Shown one piece after another: positions 7,731-13,170 of a stretch of DNA of 13,170 nucleotides. This stretch comes from UBA9732 sp031935845 (GTDB taxonomy: Bacteria > Spirochaetota > Spirochaetia > Sphaerochaetales > Sphaerochaetaceae), in the NCBI GenBank assembly GCA_031935845.1, contig JAJBWA010000153.1, positions 1-13,170 of the forward strand, read 5' to 3'. Under the pieces are notes generated by a model, which did no database searches, was not told the origin of the DNA, and saw only the letters and a program-made list of their open reading frames with translations. A program made the position numbers and the translations under genes. How positions within the stretch are numbered: position 1 is the first letter of the stretch; each line of letters begins with the position of its first letter.

Positions 7731-7740
7731 CGCAGTCATC

Positions 7741-7776
7741 GGAGGGGAATGCTCTCTTACGGGGGCACTCCCCTCT
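7741..7776 (+). terminator. Intercistronic stem-loop before malE
   Basis: GAGGGGA (7742-7748) pairs with TCCCCTC (7769-7775). After one A-C mismatch, TGCTC (7750-7754) pairs with GGGCA (7763-7767) using one G-U pair; an outer G-U pair (7741/7776) is possible. The loop is eight bases (7755-7762). No T-run follows, so a classical terminator is unlikely. A role in message stability or in partial termination between the lipoprotein and the binding protein is more plausible. Confidence 0.55.
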
Positions 7777-7804
7777 CTGATTCATCCAAACAACAGAAGG
7801 AAGT

Positions 7805-9076
7805 ATGAAAATGAAGAAAACTATCGCCATTCTGGCTCTTCTGGCACTTGCCTGCTTCATGGTTTTCGCAGGCGGAGACGAAGAGAAGAGCTCGACTCCC
7901 GCTTCTTCGGGAGAGAAGATCACCCTTACGGTCTGGGGATCACAGGAAGACCAGGCCATGCTCAAGGAAATGTGCAACGCCTACGCCGCAGCCAATCCCG
8001 ACAAGAGCTACAAATTCCTCTACGGCGTCCAGTCGGAGTCTGACGCTGCCGACAAGGTCCTGAACGACCCCGAGTCCGGTCCGGATGTCTTTGCCTTTGC
8101 AAGCGACCAGATCAACAAACTCATCCAGGCCGGTGCACTGGCCAGAGTCGGAGGATCCATCCTCGAGGACATCAAGGCTTCCAACAGCCCCGAGAGCATC
8201 GATGCAGCAACAGTTACCATCAGCGGCGAGGAAAGGACATATGCTTTCCCGATGACCGGTGACAACACCTATTTCCTGTACTATGACAGCAGGGAGCTCT
8301 CTGCAGAAGACGTCAAGAGCCTGGACAAGATGCTCTCGGTTGCAGCCGCAAAGGGCAAGCAGATTGCATTCAAGCTCTACGATGACGGATGGTACCTCTC
8401 ATCATTCTTCTTCGCAGATTCAGACCTCTACTACAAGGTCACCTACTCCGACGACCTCACCGAGTCGGCAGTCTCCATCAACTACGACAGCGCCAAGGGT
8501 CTTGACGTCATGAAGGCCCTCAGAGGCTACTTTGCCAACTCCGCCCTGTCTGCAAACGTCGATGACTCCAAGATCATCGCCGGAATCCAGAGCGGCACAA
8601 TCATCGCTGCCGTGTCCGGAACATGGAACAAAACAGCCATCCAGGACGTCTGGGGAGACAACATGGCCGTTGCAGTCCTGCCCACAGCCACGATCGGCGG
8701 CAAACAGGTCCTGCTGAACGGATACTTCGGCTACAAGCTCATCGGAGTCAACGGATACTCACAGAACAAGGCCGAGGCCCTCAAGCTGGCACAGTGGCTC
8801 ACCAACGAGCAGAACCAGCTCAAGAGGTTCCAGGTCAGAGGATTCGGACCCACCAACACGGTAGTCAAGGCCAGCAAGGAAATCCAGAACGACGCAGTCA
8901 TCAGCGTTGTCCTCAAGCAGTCCGAGTACTTCCGCACACAGAAGGGAGTACCGGGAGCATACTGGACACCGATGGCAAGCCTGACCAAGCAGTTCGTCGA
9001 CGTCGATCCGATGACGCTGTCGGATGCAGACCTCCAGGCCCTGCTCGACTCACTCTGCGCTCAGGTCAGAAAGTAA
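7805..9076 (+). CDS. malE: Extracellular sugar-binding protein of an ABC importer (MalE-like)
   Basis: The 423-residue protein is a family 1 solute-binding protein that would capture maltose or maltodextrins and deliver them to the MalFG permease. An N-terminal export signal (MKMKKTIAILALLALACFMVFA) is probably cut before GGDEEKSS, followed by a Ser/Pro/Thr linker. The fold starts at ITLTVWGSQEDQAMLKEMC, and the family block QINKLIQAGALARV and the later FPMTGDNTYFLYYDSREL (about 140-160) follow the usual MalE order. Near the C-terminus, GVPGAYWTPM and the final acidic/hydrophobic helix are also typical. The Cys in the signal is not a good lipobox because Met-Val-Phe follow it, so a soluble protein is expected. 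The ATG at 7805 has an AGAAGGAAG binding site; ATG at 7811 is the alternative. Substrate assignment rests on neighbours: pullulanase, amylase and MalFG. Confidence 0.9.
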   Translation: MKMKKTIAILALLALACFMVFAGGDEEKSSTPASSGEKITLTVWGSQEDQAMLKEMCNAYAAANPDKSYKFLYGVQSESDAADKVLNDPESGPDVFAFASDQINKLIQAGALARVGGSILEDIKASNSPESIDAATVTISGEERTYAFPMTGDNTYFLYYDSRELSAEDVKSLDKMLSVAAAKGKQIAFKLYDDGWYLSSFFFADSDLYYKVTYSDDLTESAVSINYDSAKGLDVMKALRGYFANSALSANVDDSKIIAGIQSGTIIAAVSGTWNKTAIQDVWGDNMAVAVLPTATIGGKQVLLNGYFGYKLIGVNGYSQNKAEALKLAQWLTNEQNQLKRFQVRGFGPTNTVVKASKEIQNDAVISVVLKQSEYFRTQKGVPGAYWTPMASLTKQFVDVDPMTLSDADLQALLDSLCAQVRK

Positions 9077-9087
9077 GCGCCTGACAT

Positions 9088-9119
9088 CCGGCAGGTCATG
9101 CGGCCTGCCGGTTTTCTTT
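9088..9119 (+). terminator. Intrinsic terminator/attenuator between malE and malF
   Basis: CCGGCAGG (9088-9095) and CCTGCCGG (9104-9111) form a perfect eight-base stem, extendable inwards by a G-U and a C-G pair to a four-base loop. TTTTCTTTA follows immediately, the textbook Rho-independent layout. Because malF and malG follow in the same direction and have no evident promoter of their own, it probably terminates only part of the transcripts. That would give more binding protein than permease, as known for many binding-protein-dependent importers. Confidence 0.8.
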
Positions 9120-9143
9120 ATCTATTCAGGATAAGGATAGCTT

Positions 9144-10679
9144 ATGGATAAGAACAATTACTTTTTGATGAACCCTTTCCAGAAGTTCTTCTACAAGGTC
9201 GGCAAGGCCATAACCGGCTTCCCCTCGGCGTTGGGGAGATTCTTCTGCATGCTCGGCAGGGGGATTGTAAATCTCTTCAAGGGCATCGGAAGGGCAATTA
9301 AGGACTATTTCGTAGGTTTTGCCAAGGGAAATGCCCTGACAAAGGGCTCCTACGCCATCATGGGACTGGGTCACATGGGGCGCGGCCAGGCAGCCAAAGG
9401 CGTCATCTACCTGCTGATAGAAGTCCTGTTCGTGCTCTACATGGTGTTCTTCGGGGCACCGTATCTGGGCAAGTTCTTCTACGGATTCTTCAACAAGGGA
9501 ACCGTCGGAATCACGGAGACTGCGGACTTCTGGAACGATGATCTGGGAATCTACGAGAAGGTGGTCGGAGACAACAGCTTCAAGATCATCCTCTACGGAA
9601 TCCTGACGATCTTCATGATCATCTTCTTCCTGGCCATATACCACAGGAGCCTGAAGGAAAGCAGGGAACTTGAAGATATCGTGAAGGATGGAAAGAAGGC
9701 CGTTTCATTCAGAAAGGAAGCCGGGGAACTGATGAACGAGAAGTTCCACATACCCCTCCTCTCGCTTCCGATGCTGGGACTGTTTGTCTTCACCGTCGTG
9801 CCGTTGGTGACCATGATCGTCATAGCATTCACCAACTATGATGCATCGACCGAAGTCCCGCAGCATCTGTTCAGATGGGTGGGATTCGAGAACTTCAGGG
9901 ATATCTTCGGCGGAAACTCCGCTCTCAGCGGAACATTCCTCAGGGTCCTGGGATGGACGCTGGTCTGGGCATTCTTTGCCACGTTCTCCAACTATTTCGG
10001 AGGCATGATCGTGGCCCTTCTGATCAACAAGAAGGGAATCAAGTGCAAGAAGCTGTTCAGGACAATCTTCGTCATGACAATCGCGGTGCCGCAGTTCGTG
10101 TCGCTGATGATTGTCTCCAAGATGCTCGCAGCAGGCGACAGCATGGAGATGAGCGGAATAATCACGCAGATCCTCTACAAGCTCTTCGGCTTCCAGCTCA
10201 AGTTCGGAATCAACATCACGCACACAAGGGTGGCCATCATTCTGGTGAACATGTGGATCGGAATCCCCTACTCCATGCTCATCTGCTCCGGAATCCTCAT
10301 GAACATTCCTGCGGATCTGTATGAGAGCGCAAGGATCGACGGAGCCGGCCCCGTGAAGACATTCGTCAAGATCACGCTGCCGTACATGCTGTTCGTGACA
10401 GGGCCTTACCTGATCACCACATTCATAGGAAACATCAACAACTTCAACGTCATCTACCTGCTGTCAGGCGGAGGACCTGGAGACCTCCTCAAGTACACGT
10501 CGGGAGCAAAAGGAACTGACCTGCTGATCACGTGGCTCTACAAGCTGTCGCTCGGAATCGACCGCAACTACAAGCTTGCATCCGTCATCGGTATCCTGGT
10601 GTTCATCATCTCCGCGACATTCTCGCTTCTGGTGTACAACAAATCCTCTGCGGTCAAGAAGGAGGACCAGTTCCAGTGA
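9144..10679 (+). CDS. malF: Maltodextrin ABC transporter permease (MalF-like)
   Basis: This 511-residue inner-membrane subunit would form the transport channel with MalG. The conserved cytoplasmic EAA loop that docks the ATPase is intact: ESARIDGAG from Glu394, ending in KITLP. The core membrane domain starts near residue 203 (IPLLSLPMLGLFVFTVVPLV) and has six helices. Ahead of it is a long N-terminal region with an amphipathic, Lys/Arg/Phe-rich stretch (1-70), a GLGHMGRGQAAKG motif (74-86) and two membrane segments (about 86-108 and 148-167). The loop after the first core helix is short, unlike the large periplasmic P2 loop of E. coli MalF, so it resembles the Firmicutes/Thermotoga type. The ATG at 9144 has a modest AAGGAT site. 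The gene ends in a GTGA overlap with malG. Sugar specificity is inferred from context. Confidence 0.92.
   Translation: MDKNNYFLMNPFQKFFYKVGKAITGFPSALGRFFCMLGRGIVNLFKGIGRAIKDYFVGFAKGNALTKGSYAIMGLGHMGRGQAAKGVIYLLIEVLFVLYMVFFGAPYLGKFFYGFFNKGTVGITETADFWNDDLGIYEKVVGDNSFKIILYGILTIFMIIFFLAIYHRSLKESRELEDIVKDGKKAVSFRKEAGELMNEKFHIPLLSLPMLGLFVFTVVPLVTMIVIAFTNYDASTEVPQHLFRWVGFENFRDIFGGNSALSGTFLRVLGWTLVWAFFATFSNYFGGMIVALLINKKGIKCKKLFRTIFVMTIAVPQFVSLMIVSKMLAAGDSMEMSGIITQILYKLFGFQLKFGINITHTRVAIILVNMWIGIPYSMLICSGILMNIPADLYESARIDGAGPVKTFVKITLPYMLFVTGPYLITTFIGNINNFNVIYLLSGGGPGDLLKYTSGAKGTDLLITWLYKLSLGIDRNYKLASVIGILVFIISATFSLLVYNKSSAVKKEDQFQ
10661..10679 (+). promoter_or_regulatory. Ribosome binding site and GTGA overlap deciding the malG start
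   Basis: GGAGG (10661-10665) lies ten bases before a GTG at 10676. This GTG overlaps the malF stop as GTGA (10676-10679), the usual arrangement for translational coupling. The frame is open further upstream to an ATG at 10532, but that extension runs inside malF and encodes residues unlike any MalG N-terminus. Confidence 0.75.
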
Positions 10680-11602
10680 TCTACAACGACGAGAAAAAAC
10701 CCAAAAGAAGAAGAGACCAGTTCCGCAACTATCAGACCGGCGTCATAACCGGCAGCATGAAGGTACGCAACAGGATTTCCAACGGCGTCACCTACTTTGT
10801 ACTGATAGTGCTGAACATCATAGCGCTGACCCCGCTGGTATACCTTGTGGGCCAGTCCTTCCGCGCCGAAGCCGGAGCCTGGAGCAGCTCGTTCTTCCCC
10901 AAGACCTGGACGTTGGCAAACTACAAGAGACTCTTCACGGAAACCCCGTTCCTGCGCTGGTACGGCAACACGTTCTTCGTGGCCGTTATCTCCTGCGCAA
11001 TCACCACAGCGTTCGTTCTGGCAGTCAGCTATGCATTCAGCAGAATACGTTTCAGGATGAGAAGACCCATGATGAACGTCATGCTGGTGCTTGGAATGTT
11101 CCCCGGCTTCATGTCCATGACGGCCGTGTACTTCCTGCTGAAGATCCTGCTTCCGAACAACTTCCAGTCGCTTCTGAGCCTTATCATCGTCTACAGCGCC
11201 GGAGCCGCCCTTTCCTACTACGTGGCCAAGGGATTCTTCGACACCGTGCCCAAATCGCTTGACGAGGCGGCATTCATAGACGGTGCCACAAGGGCCCAGA
11301 TATTCTGGAAGATCACCATTCCGCTCAGCAAACCCATAGTCATCTACACCATCCTGGTGTCGTTCATCGCCCCGTGGTGTGACTTCATATTCGTGTCATT
11401 CATCATGTCCGGCGTGCCCGATGTCGGAATGTACACGGTGTCCCTGGGAATGTACAAATGGCTCGAGCGTGAACAGATCCAGCAGTACTTCACCACGTTC
11501 TGCGCTGCCGCAACCATAGTGGCCATACCCATCACGGCGTTGTTCATCTGGCTGCAGAAGTACTATGTGGAAGGTATTACAGGAGGAGCCGTCAAAGGCT
11601 GA
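10676..11602 (+). CDS. malG: Maltodextrin ABC transporter permease (MalG-like)
   Basis: Starting at GTG 10676 the protein has 308 residues, normal for MalG (about 280-300). A basic cytoplasmic N-terminus (KKPKRRRDQF) precedes six membrane helices, the first being VTYFVLIVLNIIALTPLVYL. The periplasmic segment with WTLANYKRLF after the first helix and the SYAFSRIRFRMRRP stretch are typical of this family. The EAA loop for ATPase contact is DEAAFIDGATRAQIFWKITIPL, with Glu at about 197. The C-terminus ends YYVEGITGGAVKG, the usual MalG ending with its VxG-x-x-GAVKG motif that reaches the ATPase. It is coupled to malF by a four-base overlap and the alpha-amylase gene begins six bases after its stop. 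With MalF it should import the oligosaccharides captured by MalE. Confidence 0.93.
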   Translation: MIYNDEKKPKRRRDQFRNYQTGVITGSMKVRNRISNGVTYFVLIVLNIIALTPLVYLVGQSFRAEAGAWSSSFFPKTWTLANYKRLFTETPFLRWYGNTFFVAVISCAITTAFVLAVSYAFSRIRFRMRRPMMNVMLVLGMFPGFMSMTAVYFLLKILLPNNFQSLLSLIIVYSAGAALSYYVAKGFFDTVPKSLDEAAFIDGATRAQIFWKITIPLSKPIVIYTILVSFIAPWCDFIFVSFIMSGVPDVGMYTVSLGMYKWLEREQIQQYFTTFCAAATIVAIPITALFIWLQKYYVEGITGGAVKG

Positions 11603-11608
11603 TTGATT

Positions 11609-13170
11609 ATGAAAAGACATCGTATATGTGTATTGCTTCTTGCCGTTCTTGCATGTATCTGTCTGGCTTCCTGCGCAACGGGATCCGGCTCAATAGGCTC
11701 TGCAAAAGCCGTGGAGCCGCTGGATGATTCATACCGCAACTACTACGAGATATTCGTCTGGTCGTTCTACGACACGGACAACGACGGAATCGGAGACCTG
11801 AACGGAGTCCGCCGGAAGCTTTCCTACATAAAGGACCTTGGCTTCAACGGAATCTGGCTCATGCCCATAACCGTCGGAACCAGCTATCACAAATACGATG
11901 TCGAGAATTACTATGACGTCGATCCCCAGTTCGGCACTCTGGATGACATGAAGGCACTTGTCACCGAGGCACATTCAATGGGGATCGACATCATAATAGA
12001 CCTTGTGGTCAACCACAGCTCCAGCAGCCATCCCTGGTTCAAGAGCGCCTGCGAATACCTTGCGGCGCACGGCGAACCGGGCGGCGAGTACGGAGAGTAC
12101 TACAACTTCTCCCAGACACAGAAACAGGGCTATCAGCGCGTTCCCGGCTCTGCCTGGTATTACGAATGCCAGTTTACCGGAACCATGCCGGATCTGAATC
12201 TCGATAGCCCCAAGGTCAGGGAAGAAGTGAAAAACATCATGAAGTTCTGGCTTGAGGACATCGGAGTGGACGGTTTCCGCCTTGATGCAGTCACGAGCTT
12301 CTACACCAACAGCACGCAGAAGAGCATCGAGTTCCTGTCCTTCCTCAACAGCGAGGCCAAGGCAATAAAGCCGGACTGCTACATTGTCGGAGAAGCATGG
12401 CTTACAAACAATGCCGCCGTACGCGAATACTACTCAAGCGGCATAGACAGCTTCTTCTGCTTCCCGCTGGCCATGGGAACAGGAAAGGTTGCCGATGCAC
12501 TGAAGGACATCAGGAGCAACCCCGGAGTCATCCTGGGCAACCTGATGACGGAGCTTGAGGAAGTCTATGACATCGGAATCCTGGCACCGTTTTTGAGCAA
12601 CCACGACACGGCGCGCATCGCGTCCTTCACCGGTCGCAGCCAGAGTGACAAGATCAAGATGTCACAGGGCCTTCTCTCGCTGATGAGCGGAAGCATCTTC
12701 GTCTACTACGGCGAGGAGATCGGAATGATCAGCACCTCCGACGGTTCGGACCCCTACAAGCGCATAGCCATGAAGTGGAGCGACAAATCCGTCTACGAAG
12801 GCTGGACATACACTACACCTCAGGGCATTGCCGTGACCAAGGACAACTACTACTATCCGTCGGTGGAAACCCAGCTTGCCGATCCGTCCAGCATCCTAAG
12901 CTATTACAGGAAGTCGCTCGAACTCAGGAATGCAAATCCCGAGATCGCACGCGGAAAGCTTGAGGTCCTGCAAGAGTATTACGATCAGTCAAAGTATGTC
13001 TGCGTAATGAGGCGCACGTGGGAAGGCAGCACGGTGACCATAGCCGTGAACCTCGACCGCGAATGGGATCATGACATAAGGCTTGACGGTGAATTTGAGC
13101 TTACAGGAACGCTGTGCGTGTCGGATGCGGATGCAGTGTCCCTCAAGGACGGCACCCTGCACCTTCCCGC
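11609..13170 (+). CDS. Alpha-amylase family GH13 lipoprotein (cut by right edge)
   Basis: The frame is open from ATG 11609 to the window end, giving 520 residues; probably only a short C-terminal piece is missing. A lipoprotein signal ends in CLASC (lipid Cys 22) followed by ATGSGS. The barrel opens with YYEIFVWSFYDTDNDGIGDLNG, whose Asp/Asn loop resembles the calcium site of alpha-amylases and oligo-1,6-glucosidases. The GH13 regions are DLVVNH (131-136), GFRLDA with nucleophile Asp226, GEAW with acid/base Glu262, and NHDTAR with Asp333; all catalytic residues are intact. QFTGTMPDLNLDSPKV between regions I and II is also conserved. It should hydrolyse alpha-1,4 links in starch or maltodextrins outside the cytoplasm; endo- versus exo-action cannot be fixed. 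Only AAAGG (11594-11598) serves as a ribosome binding site, so translation may depend on malG. Confidence 0.93.
   Translation, partial: MKRHRICVLLLAVLACICLASCATGSGSIGSAKAVEPLDDSYRNYYEIFVWSFYDTDNDGIGDLNGVRRKLSYIKDLGFNGIWLMPITVGTSYHKYDVENYYDVDPQFGTLDDMKALVTEAHSMGIDIIIDLVVNHSSSSHPWFKSACEYLAAHGEPGGEYGEYYNFSQTQKQGYQRVPGSAWYYECQFTGTMPDLNLDSPKVREEVKNIMKFWLEDIGVDGFRLDAVTSFYTNSTQKSIEFLSFLNSEAKAIKPDCYIVGEAWLTNNAAVREYYSSGIDSFFCFPLAMGTGKVADALKDIRSNPGVILGNLMTELEEVYDIGILAPFLSNHDTARIASFTGRSQSDKIKMSQGLLSLMSGSIFVYYGEEIGMISTSDGSDPYKRIAMKWSDKSVYEGWTYTTPQGIAVTKDNYYYPSVETQLADPSSILSYYRKSLELRNANPEIARGKLEVLQEYYDQSKYVCVMRRTWEGSTVTIAVNLDREWDHDIRLDGEFELTGTLCVSDADAVSLKDGTLHLP

Noticed and set aside
7805..7880. MalE as a lipoprotein via the Cys in its signal peptide
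   Set aside because: The residues before that Cys (Ala-Leu-Ala) do not fit a lipobox well, and hydrophobic residues continue after it to a normal signal peptidase I site at VFA-GG.
10532..10675. Upstream ATG at 10532 for MalG
   Set aside because: The added 48 residues lie wholly within malF in another frame and do not look like a MalG N-terminus. GTG at 10676 has a GGAGG site and a GTGA overlap.
1..13170. CRISPR arrays, tRNA or rRNA genes, insertion sequences
   Set aside because: I saw no regularly spaced repeats, cloverleaf-like sequence, transposase-like protein or terminal inverted repeats. Nearly all of the window is accounted for by coding sequence.

Overview
The window reads as chromosomal DNA of a diderm, lipoprotein-rich bacterium with moderate to high GC content. 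My best guess is a spirochaete, probably from the Sphaerochaeta/Treponema side. This rests on three things: lipoproteins that all begin Cys-Ala-Thr-Gly after the lipobox, a sugar-binding protein with a short export signal ending in Phe-Ala-Gly-Gly, and starch enzymes carried as lipoproteins. It is an inference from protein style; there is no rRNA or other marker gene here. I see no IS element, tRNA, rRNA or CRISPR array.

Left part, minus strand (about 1-2567): three genes read leftwards. A small secreted protein of unknown function (1904-2515) is followed after one base by a 12-helix MATE-type efflux pump (496-1902). Then comes the N-terminal part of a ROK/NagC-type repressor (453 to beyond the left edge). 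The secreted gene has a good promoter at 2539-2567. The repressor gene appears to have its own promoter, placed so that its message could be leaderless.

Middle (2568-3272): a divergent control region, with an inverted repeat between the two promoters, leads into a plus-strand flavodoxin/WrbA-like oxidoreductase.

Right part, plus strand (3292-13170): a starch/maltodextrin utilisation operon. A promoter at 3292-3320 starts a series of six genes. In order they are a type I pullulanase lipoprotein, a multidomain lipoprotein that looks like a surface starch-binding protein, a MalE-type binding protein, MalF and MalG permeases, and an alpha-amylase lipoprotein cut by the right edge. The likely logic is as follows. 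The lipoprotein enzymes debranch and cut alpha-glucans, the multidomain lipoprotein holds the polymer, MalE captures the products, and MalFG imports them. No ATPase (MalK) lies in the window, so one must come from elsewhere. RNA hairpins sit in the gaps after the pullulanase, after the binding lipoprotein and after malE. The last is a convincing terminator-like structure that probably lowers permease expression relative to MalE.

The most novel element is the 558-residue lipoprotein (6054-7730): an InlB/Flg_new-type repeat followed by about four diverged beta-sandwich-like repeats in a starch operon.
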